DNA of 64,000 bases from JADJNY01 sp046349615 (GTDB lineage: Bacteria > Planctomycetota > UBA1135 > GCA-002686595), in contig JAXMBZ010000001.1 of assembly GCA_046349615.1 (NCBI GenBank), positions 496,001 through 560,000 on the forward strand, in the 5' to 3' direction. The notes below the pieces were generated by a model, which saw only the letters and a list, made by a program, of their open reading frames with translations, did not search any database and was not told the DNA's origin. Of the stretch, positions 16,662 through 25,716 are shown piece after piece (position 1 is the first letter of the stretch; each line of letters begins with the position of its first letter). The position numbers and the translations under genes were made by a program.

Positions 16662-17768
16662 GTGACGACCCTCCAACAAGTCCTCCGTCAGGACGGCACG
16701 CTCGTGAGCGGCGCGCCGTTGCTCCCCGACGCTCGCCTCAAGGAGCTTTTTCAGCACATGCTCCGCGTGCGCGTGCTCGACGAGCGCATGTTGAAGCTCC
16801 AGCGCGCCGGCCGCGTCGGCTTCGTCGGCACGGCGAAGGGCCTCGAGGCCGCGCTGATCGGCTCGGCGAGCGCGCTCCGGCCGCACGATTGGCTGTGGTC
16901 GGGCCTGCGCGAGGGCGGCGCCGCGGTGATGCGCGGGCTGCCGCTCGGCGAGTACCTCGCGCAGATGTACTGCAACTCGAACGACACGGCGAAGGGTCGC
17001 CAGATGTGCAACCACTTCCAGCACAAGGGGTCGAACTACCCGAGCTGGTCGAGCGTCATCGGCACGCAGATCCCGCACGGCGTCGGCGCGGCGTACGCGG
17101 CGAAGCAGCGCGGGAAGGACGAGGTGCACGCGATCTACTTCGGCGACGGCGCGACGTCGTCGAACGGCTTCCACAGCGGGATGAACTTCGCCGGCGTGTG
17201 GAAGGTGCCGTGCTACTTCGTCTGCATCGACAACGGCTGGGCGATCTCGGTGTGCTCGAAGAACCAGACCGCGGCCGAGTCGTACGCGGACAAGGCGCTC
17301 GCGTACGGGATCCCGGGCCAGGACGTCGACGGCAACGACGTGCTCGCGTGCCACGAAGCTGCGAAGCGAGCGCACGAGCTTGCGCGCAAGGGCCAGCCGT
17401 CGCTGATCGTGCTCAAGACGTACCGCATGCTCGGCCACTCGAGCTCGGACGACCCGACGAAGTACCGGAGCGAGGACGAGGTCGCCGCGTGGGCGGCGAA
17501 GGACCCGCTCGAGCGCTTCGAGAAGCTCCTCACGGCGCGCAAGCTGCTCGCGCCGGGCGAGCGCGAGCGGATCGAGCGCGAGATCACCGCGGAGATCGAC
17601 GCGGAGATCCACGTGCAGGAAGCGGCGCCGAAGATGGCGCTGAAGACGCTCGTCGAGGACGTCTACGCCGACGTGCCGCTGCACCTGCGCAAGCAGTACA
17701 ACAAGTTCATCGCCGTCGCCGAACGCCTCGGCCACGCGACGCCGGGCGACGGGGCCTTCCCGCTCTGA
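16662..17768 (+). CDS. Orphan 2-oxoacid dehydrogenase E1 alpha paralogue
   Basis: This 368-aa protein is homologous to the E1 alpha at 2816-3934. The ThDP motif GDGATSSNG is present with a downstream NGWAIS, and the loop GHSSSDDPTKY is conserved. The second half of the ThDP motif has DNGW where the paralogue has NNQW. The start is the GTG at 16662; no better start exists in frame. No E1 beta gene is adjacent, so it either borrows the beta subunit from 4.1 kb or has a partner elsewhere. The substrate is unknown. A hairpin follows the stop. Confidence 0.88.
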   Translation: MTTLQQVLRQDGTLVSGAPLLPDARLKELFQHMLRVRVLDERMLKLQRAGRVGFVGTAKGLEAALIGSASALRPHDWLWSGLREGGAAVMRGLPLGEYLAQMYCNSNDTAKGRQMCNHFQHKGSNYPSWSSVIGTQIPHGVGAAYAAKQRGKDEVHAIYFGDGATSSNGFHSGMNFAGVWKVPCYFVCIDNGWAISVCSKNQTAAESYADKALAYGIPGQDVDGNDVLACHEAAKRAHELARKGQPSLIVLKTYRMLGHSSSDDPTKYRSEDEVAAWAAKDPLERFEKLLTARKLLAPGERERIEREITAEIDAEIHVQEAAPKMALKTLVEDVYADVPLHLRKQYNKFIAVAERLGHATPGDGAFPL

Positions 17769-17772
17769 TTCA

Positions 17773-17795
17773 CGGAGGGCTGCGAACGCCCTCCG
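17773..17795 (+). terminator. Terminator-like hairpin after E1 alpha paralogue
   Basis: CGGAGGGC and GCCCTCCG form a perfect 8-bp stem with a 7-nt loop, starting 5 bp after the stop. No T-run follows, so intrinsic termination is uncertain. Confidence 0.5.
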
Positions 17796-17907
17796 ACCCG
17801 CGCCCTGTCGCTCGCGCAGAGTGGACTTCGCGCCCGGACTCGCCATCATGGCGCGCGCGACGTCGGGACGCGCCCGTTCGGGTCGGACCTCCCGCGTCCG
17901 CGTGCGA

Positions 17908-20900
17908 ATGAGCTCGACGGCGGATCCCGCATCGAAATCGCGAGCGAACGAGCCGCGCCCGGAGCAGCGCTTCCGAGCGCCGTCGTGGGCGTGGATCCTC
18001 GCACTCGGCGCGAGTGTGGGCACCGCGACGCTCGACGCAGCGCACGCCGAGCCCAAGGGTGATCCCGCGCCGTCCGTTCGCGCGCAGACGCTCGCTCCGG
18101 TGCTCGACTTCGACGTGCGTCCTTGGTCCTCGGCGACCGGACTCCCGCAGGACTTCGTCACGTCGCTCGCGCTCGACGACGAGGGGTTCCTCTGGATCGG
18201 GACGTACGGCGGGCTCGCGCGCTTCGACGGCGATCGGTTCGAGTCCTTCAACCTCCACACGACGCCGGAGCTCTCCTCGCACCGCATCAGCCAGCTCTTC
18301 GTCGCGCGCAACGGCGACCTCTGGATCGCACCGATCGAAGGCGCGGTCACGCGGCGCCGCGGCGGACGCTTCGAGTCGTTCGCGGACGCGCCGTGGGTGC
18401 CGTCGCGCGAACTCCACTCGATCGCCGAAGGCGACGACGGCGCGATCTGGTTCGGCGGTCGCGACCTGACCCGCTTCGCGGACGGGCGGTTCGAGCGCGT
18501 GGCGATCGAACTCGAGGACCAGGAGCTCGTCGTCGCGATCCGCCCGCTCGGGCGTGAGCTCTGGCTCGGCACGACGCACGGCGTCTGGTCCACGCGCGAC
18601 GGTGCGCCGTTCACGAAACGCCGGCTCGACGTGCCGGGCGGCGTCCACGCGTTCGAGAGCCTCGGCGACGAAGCGGTCGTCGTGCCGGCGGACGACGAGC
18701 TCCTGCGGCTCGACGCCCACGGTGCGACCACGCTGCTCGAGGCCGCGGAATTCCGCGAGGCACGAGCGCTGCTCCGCGTCGAAGACGGGAGCTTCTGGCT
18801 CGGGACGAGCCGCGGCCTGTTCGTGATCCGCGGCGTTTCCGCTGGGGGAGGAGCGTCGAGCGTCCCGACGTGGAGCCGGCTCCCACTCCAGCTCGAGCGC
18901 GATGGGATCCACGCGCTCCTGCGCACGCCCGAAGGCGCGACGTGGGTCGCCGCCAACGCGCCTCCGCTCACGTGCATGACGCCGCGCGAGTCGCGCTTCG
19001 TTTCCTTCCCCGGGCGGGGCGGCGTCGATCAGATCTCGTCCGACCTCGTGAGCGGCGTCTGGGCGCGCTCGAGCGTGTTTCGGCACGTCGTCGACGGGCG
19101 CGTCGTCGAGCCGCCGGCGGGCTTCGACCTGAACCGGATCCAAGCGGCGACGGACATGCTCGTGCTCCCGCACGGAGGTTGGGTTTCCGCGGACGCGCGC
19201 AGGCTCCACGTCGTCGACGCCGAGGGCCAGCGCTCGTTCGCGCACGGCATCGAGCCGCCCGTGATGTCCGTCTTCGCCGATCGCGAAGGTCGTCTTTGGG
19301 CGACGGGGTACGGGAGCATCGCGTGGGTCGAGGACGGACGCGTGACGTCCTGCACGACGTCGTCTCCGTCCGACGGGCTCGTGCGCACGCTCGGCCAGAG
19401 CGCCGACGGCACGCTGTGGTTCGGCGGGACGAGCCTGCTCGTGAGCTGGAAGGACGGCGTGTGGCGTGAGCGGCGCGCCGGCGACGGCGTGCCGAAGGGG
19501 GACGTCCGCGCGATGTGCGAGCTCGCGAACGGTGATCGCTGGTTCTCGTCCTACGGCAACGGGCTGTTCCGCGAGCGCGGCGGCGAGCTGCGCGTCCTGC
19601 CCTCGGCCGCGGCGCTGCCGACGAGCGAGCTCTGCGGGATGGTCGCGCGCGGGGACGTGCTCTGGGTCAACAGCAACGCCGGCGTGTTCCGCGTGCGCGT
19701 CGCGGATCTCGACGACGCGCTCGATCGCGGTCGCGGGCGGATCCCGTACCGGCTCGTGCGCACCGGCGAGGGCAACGGCCCCGACTCGTGCGTGCTCCCC
19801 GACGGACGGATGTTCTTCGCAACCGTCAACGGGCTCGCCGAGCTCGCGCCCGAACTCCCCGATCGTCCGCACACGGCGCATGCGCCGATCCTCCGCTCCG
19901 TGAACGTCGACGGGGAGCGCGTCGCGCCGGCGCGGCTCCTCGCGCTCTCGCCGATCGAGCAACGGCTCGAATTCGAGTACACCGCCGTGGACCTCGAGCG
20001 CGGCGACGGGCTCCGCTTCCGCTACCGGCTGCGCGGCTACGACGACCGTTGGATCGACGCGGGCGAGGAGCGCACCGCCGTCTTCACGCAGGTCCCCGCC
20101 GGCGACTACGCGTTCGAGGTCGAGGTGCGTCCGTGCGAGCTCGACTGGGAAGGCCGCGCGTCGACCTTCGCCGTGCACGTCGAGCCGCGTTGGCACGAGC
20201 GCCGGAGCGTGCGCATCGCGGCGCTCGTCGGTCTCCTCGCCGCGGCTTGGGCCGCGCTCCGCTGGCGCGTGCGCAGCGCGACCGAGCGCTCGCGGCGTCG
20301 TGCGGCGGACGCGGAGGAGCGCGCGCGCATCGAGCGCGAGCTGCGCGAGAACCAGGAGAAGTACCGCATCGTCGCGGAGAGCGCGTCCGACGCGCTCGTC
20401 ACGATCGGCGGCGACGGACGCATCGTGTACGTCAACCCGACCGGGGAGCGCGTGCTCGGCGCGACCGCGAGCGAACTCCTCGGCGTGGACCTCACGGAGC
20501 GCGTGCCCGAGCTCCGCGAACACGCGCGGCGCGTCCTCGCCGCAGAGTCGACGCCGCGCACCGAGCGCGCCGCGTGGTTCGAGACCGTCGTGCACCGCCG
20601 GGACGGGACCGAGCTCCCCGTCGAGGTCTCGCTCGGCGTCCACGGATCCGAGGGCGACGCGGCGCAGGTGACGTGCATCCTCCGCGACGTCTCCGAGCGG
20701 CGTGCGGCGGAGCGCGAGCGCGCGGCGCTCGTCGAGCAGGTGACGGCGCTCAATTCCACGCTCGAAGTGCGCATCCAGGAGCGCACGGTCGAGCTCGAGC
20801 AGACGGTCGCGGAGCTCGAAGCGTTCGCGTACTCCGTGTCGCACGACCTGCGCGCGCCCGTGCGGCACATCACGAGCTTCGCGCGCATCCTCGCGGAGGA

Positions 20901-21531
20901 CCACGGCGACGTCCTCCCGGCGGACGCGCAGCAGCAGCTCGACGTCGTCGAGAGCGCGGGGAAGCGGCTCGGCAGCCTGATCGACGACCTCCTCGCGCTT
21001 TCGCGCGTCGGGCGCTGCGAGCTGCACGACGTCGTCGTCGACCACGAAGCGCTCGTCGACGCGACGTGGCGCGAGCTCGAAGCCGCGGGGCGCACGAAAG
21101 GCGTCGAGTTCCATCGGCGCCCGCTCCCGCGCTCGATCGGCGACGAGAGCTTGCTGCGTCAGCTCTGGATGAACCTGCTCGACAACGCGCTCAAGTACAC
21201 GTCGAAGAGCGCCGTGCCGCGCATCGAGGTCGAGTCGTTCTGGCAGAACGGCGTCGACGGATACCGCGTGCGCGACAACGGCGTCGGCTTCGAGCCGAGG
21301 CAGAGCGAGCAGCTCTTCGTGCCCTTCACGCGTCTGCACGACGAGCACGACTTCCCCGGCACGGGCGTCGGGCTCGCGATCGTGAAGCGCGTCGTCGAGC
21401 GGCACGGGGGGACGATCCGCGCCATGGGCGTTCGGGGAGCGGGAGCGACGTTCGAGTTCACGCTCGGGCGCGGGACGAGCCTGCGCGCACCCGCCCACGA
21501 CGCGGCGCGCTCGCGGGCCGCGGCCCGCTGA
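17908..21531 (+). CDS. Propeller-type sensor histidine kinase with PAS domain
   Basis: This is a 1207-aa membrane sensor kinase. A signal/TM segment lies near residues 28-46 (WAWILALGASVGTATL). A long periplasmic region of two-component propeller repeats follows (for example EGFLWIGTYGGLARFDGDRF), then a Y_Y_Y domain (about 683-757) and a TM helix (about 769-786). The cytoplasmic part has a PAS domain (about 816-928), HisKA with the phospho-His in YSVSHDLRAPV (about 979) and a HATPase domain (DNGVGFEP, GTGVGLAIVKR). It lacks receiver and output domains. No response regulator is adjacent, so it is an orphan kinase. In-frame ATG 17848 and GTG 17821 are alternative starts. Confidence 0.9.
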   Translation: MSSTADPASKSRANEPRPEQRFRAPSWAWILALGASVGTATLDAAHAEPKGDPAPSVRAQTLAPVLDFDVRPWSSATGLPQDFVTSLALDDEGFLWIGTYGGLARFDGDRFESFNLHTTPELSSHRISQLFVARNGDLWIAPIEGAVTRRRGGRFESFADAPWVPSRELHSIAEGDDGAIWFGGRDLTRFADGRFERVAIELEDQELVVAIRPLGRELWLGTTHGVWSTRDGAPFTKRRLDVPGGVHAFESLGDEAVVVPADDELLRLDAHGATTLLEAAEFREARALLRVEDGSFWLGTSRGLFVIRGVSAGGGASSVPTWSRLPLQLERDGIHALLRTPEGATWVAANAPPLTCMTPRESRFVSFPGRGGVDQISSDLVSGVWARSSVFRHVVDGRVVEPPAGFDLNRIQAATDMLVLPHGGWVSADARRLHVVDAEGQRSFAHGIEPPVMSVFADREGRLWATGYGSIAWVEDGRVTSCTTSSPSDGLVRTLGQSADGTLWFGGTSLLVSWKDGVWRERRAGDGVPKGDVRAMCELANGDRWFSSYGNGLFRERGGELRVLPSAAALPTSELCGMVARGDVLWVNSNAGVFRVRVADLDDALDRGRGRIPYRLVRTGEGNGPDSCVLPDGRMFFATVNGLAELAPELPDRPHTAHAPILRSVNVDGERVAPARLLALSPIEQRLEFEYTAVDLERGDGLRFRYRLRGYDDRWIDAGEERTAVFTQVPAGDYAFEVEVRPCELDWEGRASTFAVHVEPRWHERRSVRIAALVGLLAAAWAALRWRVRSATERSRRRAADAEERARIERELRENQEKYRIVAESASDALVTIGGDGRIVYVNPTGERVLGATASELLGVDLTERVPELREHARRVLAAESTPRTERAAWFETVVHRRDGTELPVEVSLGVHGSEGDAAQVTCILRDVSERRAAERERAALVEQVTALNSTLEVRIQERTVELEQTVAELEAFAYSVSHDLRAPVRHITSFARILAEDHGDVLPADAQQQLDVVESAGKRLGSLIDDLLALSRVGRCELHDVVVDHEALVDATWRELEAAGRTKGVEFHRRPLPRSIGDESLLRQLWMNLLDNALKYTSKSAVPRIEVESFWQNGVDGYRVRDNGVGFEPRQSEQLFVPFTRLHDEHDFPGTGVGLAIVKRVVERHGGTIRAMGVRGAGATFEFTLGRGTSLRAPAHDAARSRAAAR

Positions 21532-21721
21532 TCGGGCGGCGGTTCGCGACGACCGACGCCCGGCGGCGCGACGGAGGTTCGTCGTGGATCCGCCGGCGTC
21601 TCGCGGCGTTCGCCGTTCGCGTGCGCGGCGACGGGGAGCCGGCGTGCGCCGCATGGGGCGCAACTCAGCCCGAACGTCGCTCCCCGTGACGCGTTCCGGC
21701 CTCGGCGCTACAACCGTGCGC

Positions 21722-22636
21722 ATGAAGACCCCGCTCGCCCTCCTCGCCGCGCTCGCGTTCGTCCTCGTCCCGCTGCTCCGCGCCGACACGCCGCCGCCGA
21801 AGGCCCCCGCGCCGGCGCCGCTCGCGAAGCCCGCCGTGATCGGAGCGAGCGTGAGCGCGGGCGTCGGTCTCGACACGACCGCCGACCCGTTCCAGGGGCA
21901 GGAGTCGAAGCTGCGCCTCTCGAACGTCGTCGACGCGTCGATCGTCGGCACGCACGACGCGATCCTCGATCTCGCGTCGTTCATGTTCTTCTCCGCGCCG
22001 AAGCCCACGGCGAAGAAGAGCGCGAAGGAGGTCGTCGAGGCGAAACCGAGTCTCGTCGTCGCGATCGACTACCTCTTCTGGCTCGGTTTCGGACCCGGCG
22101 ACGAGAAGGCGCGCCTCGAGCGCATCGAGGACGGTCTCAAGGCGCTCGAAGCCGTCAAGTCGCCGCTGCTCCTCGGGGACCTGCCCGACTTCAACGGCGT
22201 GACGGTGAGCCGGATGATGCTCGCGCCCGAGTCGATTCCGACGCGCGACGTGCTCGCGCATCTCAACGCGCGCATCGCGGAGTGGGCGAAGAAGCGCTCG
22301 AACGTCGTCGTCGTTCCGATCGAGGAGACGTTCCGCAAGCTCAACGCGGGCGAGGAGTTCACCGTGCGCGGGAACGCGTTCGGCAAGGACGCGCGCGCGA
22401 AGTTCATGCAGAAGGACGGGCTCCACACGACGCTCGAGGGGACCTGCGCGCTGTGGGTCGTCGCGGTCGACGCGTGGCTCGCGACGAAGCCGGCGGGCGT
22501 CGAGGAGAAGGACTTCGTGCTCGACGTGGCGCAACTCGTCGCCAAGGCGCCGAGCGCGGGCGGAGCGACCCAGGACGACAAGAAGCCCGCCAAGCCGACC
22601 AAGCCCGCGAAGAAGAAGGCGGGGGTCGGCGGGTAG
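21722..22636 (+). CDS. Secreted SGNH/GDSL-like hydrolase
   Basis: This 304-aa protein has an N-terminal signal peptide (MKTPLALLAALAFVLVPLLRA). The SGNH block I-like sequence is VIGASVSAGVGL, and the block V-like DGLH motif (QKDGLHTTLEG) could supply Asp and His. The middle stretch VVAIDYLFWLGFG stands where block III is expected. It is probably an esterase or lipase-like enzyme outside the cytoplasm. The C-terminus is a Lys/Pro-rich tail. The family assignment rests on the short motifs and order alone. It ends 50 bp before cysD on the same strand. Confidence 0.68.
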   Translation: MKTPLALLAALAFVLVPLLRADTPPPKAPAPAPLAKPAVIGASVSAGVGLDTTADPFQGQESKLRLSNVVDASIVGTHDAILDLASFMFFSAPKPTAKKSAKEVVEAKPSLVVAIDYLFWLGFGPGDEKARLERIEDGLKALEAVKSPLLLGDLPDFNGVTVSRMMLAPESIPTRDVLAHLNARIAEWAKKRSNVVVVPIEETFRKLNAGEEFTVRGNAFGKDARAKFMQKDGLHTTLEGTCALWVVAVDAWLATKPAGVEEKDFVLDVAQLVAKAPSAGGATQDDKKPAKPTKPAKKKAGVGG

Positions 22637-22661
22637 GCGTCGTTTCGATTGCCGCGCGCGG

Positions 22662-22686
22662 ACGGTAGGCTGCTCGGTCCTACCGT
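22662..22686 (+). promoter_or_regulatory. Hairpin abutting the cysD start codon
   Basis: ACGGTAGG (22662-22669) and CCTACCGT (22679-22686) form a perfect 8-bp stem with a 9-nt loop, and the ATG of cysD begins at the next base. A folded mRNA would occupy the ribosome-binding region, which otherwise lacks a Shine-Dalgarno. A TAGGCT box inside it could instead be a -10 element. Confidence 0.45.
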
Positions 22687-23595
22687 ATGAGCCAATACGT
22701 CCTCTCTCACCTCGAGCAGCTCGAAGCCGAGAGCATCCACATCCTCCGCGAGGTCGTCGCCGAGTTCAGCAAGCCCGTGATGCTGTTCTCGATCGGCAAG
22801 GACTCGATGTGCATGCTGCGGCTCGCGCAGAAGGCGTTCGCGCCGGGCAAGCTGCCGTTCCCGCTCCTCCACGTGAACACGACGTGGAAGTTCAAGGAGA
22901 TGATCACCTTCCGCGATCAGCTCGCGAAGGACCTCGGGCTCGAGTTGCTCGAGTGGATCAACCCCGAGGGGCTCAAGCAGAACATCAACCCCTTCGACCA
23001 CGGCACGCAGCGCCACACGCACGTCATGAAGACGGAGGCGCTGAAGCAGGCGCTCGACCACTACGGCTTCGACGCCGCGTTCGGCGGCGCGCGGCGTGAC
23101 GAAGAGAAGAGCCGCGCGAAGGAGCGCGTGTTCTCCTTCCGCGACCGCTTCCACCAGTGGGATCCGAAGAACCAGCGCCCCGAGCTCTGGAACCTCTACA
23201 ACGGCCGCGTGCGGAAGGGCGAGTCGATCCGCGTGTTCCCGCTGTCGAACTGGACCGAGCTCGACGTCTGGCTCTACGTCTACCGCGAGAAGATCCCGGT
23301 CGTCCCGCTCTATTTCGCGAAGCCGCGGCCCGTCGTCGAGCGCAACGGCGCGCTCATCATGGTCGACGACGAGCGCATGCGGCTCCAACCCGGCGAGGCG
23401 CCCGCGATGCGCGAGGTCCGCTTCCGCACGCTCGGTTGCTACCCGCTGACGGGCGCGGTGGTGTCGACCGCGCGCACGCTGCCCGAGGTCATCGAGGAGA
23501 TGCTCGTCTCGCGGCTCTCCGAGCGCCAAGGACGCGTCATCGACTACGACGAGTCGGGTTCGATGGAGGAGAAGAAGCGCGAGGGGTATTTCTGA
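22687..23595 (+). CDS. cysD: Sulfate adenylyltransferase subunit 2
   Basis: CysD is the ATP-sulfurylase subunit that makes APS from sulfate and ATP. The 302-aa protein begins with LEQLEAESIHILREVVAEF and has the PP-loop SIGKDSMCML (family form SxGKDS), followed by PFPLLHVNTTWKFKEM. The segment FGGARRDEEKSRAKER is also diagnostic, and the C-terminus ends in EKKREGYF as in other CysD proteins. The stop overlaps the cysNC start by one base (TGATG), so the two subunits are translationally coupled. It lies first in the operon. Confidence 0.97.
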   Translation: MSQYVLSHLEQLEAESIHILREVVAEFSKPVMLFSIGKDSMCMLRLAQKAFAPGKLPFPLLHVNTTWKFKEMITFRDQLAKDLGLELLEWINPEGLKQNINPFDHGTQRHTHVMKTEALKQALDHYGFDAAFGGARRDEEKSRAKERVFSFRDRFHQWDPKNQRPELWNLYNGRVRKGESIRVFPLSNWTELDVWLYVYREKIPVVPLYFAKPRPVVERNGALIMVDDERMRLQPGEAPAMREVRFRTLGCYPLTGAVVSTARTLPEVIEEMLVSRLSERQGRVIDYDESGSMEEKKREGYF

Positions 23596-25547
23596 TGCGC
23601 CACGCAGATCAACTCGCCCGCGGCGGCATCGAGGGCTGGCTCGAACAGTACGAGCGTCAAGAGCTCCTGCGCATCCTGACGTGCGGATCCGTCGACGACG
23701 GAAAGTCGACCGTGATCGGGCGCCTGCTCCACGACGCGTCCGGCGTGTTCGAGGACCAACTCGCGGCGCTGAAGAAGGACTCGACGCGCTACGGCACGAC
23801 GGGCGAGGAGATCGACTTCGCGCTGCTCATGGACGGTCTGCAGGCCGAACGCGAGCAGGGCATCACGATCGACGTCGCCTACCGCTACTTCGCGACGCCG
23901 AAGCGCAAGTTCATCATCGCGGACACGCCGGGGCACGAGCAGTACACGCGCAACATGGCGACGGGCGCGTCGACGTCCGACCTCGCGATCATCTTGATCG
24001 ACGCGCGCAAGGGCGTGCTCCCGCAGACGCGCCGCCACGCGTTCATCTGTTCGCTGCTCGGCATCAAGCACGTGGTCATCGCGATCAACAAGATGGACCT
24101 CGTCGAGTACGAGGAGTCCGTCTTCGAGGCGATCCGGGAGAAGTGCGTCGAGTTCCTCGCCAAGCTGCAGCTCTCCGACGTGCACTTCCTGCCGATGTGC
24201 GCGCGCCGCGGCGAGAACATCGTCGAGCGCGCGACGACGATGCCCTGGTACCAGGGCGCGCCGCTGCTCGACTACCTCGAGAACGTCCACATCGCGAGCG
24301 ACAAGAACCTGATCGACCTGCGCCTGCCCGTGCAGCTCGTCGTGCGCCCCGACCTCGACTTCCGCGGTTGGTCGGGCACGCTCGCGTCGGGCGTCCTGCG
24401 CGTCGGCGACGAGGTCGCGGTGCTCCCGAGCGGCAAGAAGAGCCGCGTCAAGCAGCTCTTCCGCTCCGGCGCGCCCGTGAACGAGGTCTTCGCGCCGATG
24501 GCGATCACCGTGACGCTCGAGGACGAGATCGACGCCTCGCGCGGCAACATGTTCGTGCGTCCGAACAACGCGCCGACGCTCTCGAACGTCGTCGAGGCGA
24601 TGGTCGTGTGGATGAACGACGCGCCGCTCGAGCCGGGGAAGAACTACCTCCTCAAGCACACGACGCAGACCGTGCCCGCCGCGGTGACGGACCTGCGCTA
24701 CCGGATCGACGTCGAGACGCTGCGCTCGGACGACGCGAGCTCGCTCGCGCTGAACGAGATCGGCCGCGTGCGCATCGAGACCGCGCGCCCGCTCGCCGCC
24801 GACGCCTACGCGCGCAACCGCCAGACGGGCGCCTTCATCCTCGTCGATCGCATGACGAACGCGACGCTCGGCGCCGGCATGATCGTCGAGCGCACGCCGT
24901 CCGACGAGGCGGTGGAGCGGACGCGCCGCGCGCACGACGCCGGCACGAACCTGCGGCGTCATTCGTCGTCGATCGGTCCCGATCAACGCGCGGCGCGCGC
25001 GGGGCAGACGCCGTTCGTCGTGTGGTTCACGGGCTTGCCGCGCTCGGGCAAGAGCTCGCTCGCGTACGCGCTCGAGCAGGAGCTCTTCGGCCGCGGCGGC
25101 CACGCGCTCGTGCTCGACGGCGAGACGCTGCGACACGGCCTCTCGTCCGACCTCGGCTTCGGCGACTCCGACCGCGCGGAGCACGTGCGCCGCGCCGCCG
25201 AGCTCGTGCACCTCTTCCACGAGCAGGGCCTGATCGTCGTCGCCGCGTTCGTGTCGCCGACGGAGGAGCAGCGCGCGCTCGCGCGTTCGCTCGCGAAGTC
25301 GGAGCGCTTCCTCGAGGTCTTCTGCGACGCGCCGCTCGCGACGTGCGAGGCGCGCGACACGCAGAAGCTCTTCGCGCGCGCGCGCACCGGCGAGCTCGCG
25401 AACGTCACGGGCATCGATCAACCGTACGAGACGCCCGCGAAGCCCGACCTCCGGCTCGACACCGCGAACGAGAGCGTCGCCGCGAACGTGAAGCGCGTGC
25501 TCGCCGAGCTCCAGCGCCGGCGCTGGATCGCGCCCTCGGCCACCTGA
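23595..25547 (+). CDS. cysNC: Sulfate adenylyltransferase GTPase subunit fused to APS kinase
   Basis: This 650-aa fusion has two parts. The N-terminal CysN GTPase (about 1-440) has the P-loop GSVDDGKST, switch II DTPGHEQYTRNM and NKMD; it drives APS synthesis with CysD. The C-terminal CysC APS kinase (about 470-650) has the Walker A GLPRSGKSS, DGETLRHGL and the RARTGELANVTGID stretch, and would phosphorylate APS to PAPS. The kinase P-loop differs from the usual GLSGAGKST but keeps the GxxxxGKS pattern. The frame is open far upstream, but the ATG at 23595 is the family start. No sulfate reduction or sulfotransferase genes are adjacent. Confidence 0.96.
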   Translation: MRHADQLARGGIEGWLEQYERQELLRILTCGSVDDGKSTVIGRLLHDASGVFEDQLAALKKDSTRYGTTGEEIDFALLMDGLQAEREQGITIDVAYRYFATPKRKFIIADTPGHEQYTRNMATGASTSDLAIILIDARKGVLPQTRRHAFICSLLGIKHVVIAINKMDLVEYEESVFEAIREKCVEFLAKLQLSDVHFLPMCARRGENIVERATTMPWYQGAPLLDYLENVHIASDKNLIDLRLPVQLVVRPDLDFRGWSGTLASGVLRVGDEVAVLPSGKKSRVKQLFRSGAPVNEVFAPMAITVTLEDEIDASRGNMFVRPNNAPTLSNVVEAMVVWMNDAPLEPGKNYLLKHTTQTVPAAVTDLRYRIDVETLRSDDASSLALNEIGRVRIETARPLAADAYARNRQTGAFILVDRMTNATLGAGMIVERTPSDEAVERTRRAHDAGTNLRRHSSSIGPDQRAARAGQTPFVVWFTGLPRSGKSSLAYALEQELFGRGGHALVLDGETLRHGLSSDLGFGDSDRAEHVRRAAELVHLFHEQGLIVVAAFVSPTEEQRALARSLAKSERFLEVFCDAPLATCEARDTQKLFARARTGELANVTGIDQPYETPAKPDLRLDTANESVAANVKRVLAELQRRRWIAPSAT

Positions 25548-25577
25548 CGCGCGCGAGCGACGCGCCCCAGAACGGTC

Positions 25578-25605
25578 GAGGCCGGACCCTCGCGGATCCG
25601 GCCTC
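25578..25605 (+). terminator. Terminator-like hairpin after cysNC
   Basis: GAGGCCGGA (25578-25586) pairs perfectly with TCCGGCCTC (25597-25605) around a 10-nt loop, followed by TTCCTACCC. It lies between convergent genes and could serve both. Confidence 0.65.
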
Positions 25606-25716
25606 TTCCTACCCTTCAGGTCACCATGAAGACGGGGGTCGCGTCGAAGCGGTGGAGGGGCGAGCTCCCTGGCCTCGCCGTCGTTCCTCGACGCGGGACT
25701 CCCGCCCTGCTCGCGA

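Noticed and set aside
17770..22008. A 1412-codon open frame on the minus strand opposite the sensor kinase
   Set aside because: It is a GC-driven shadow of the kinase gene; the composition is Arg/Ala/Glu-rich low complexity with no domain, while the plus strand has clear kinase motifs.
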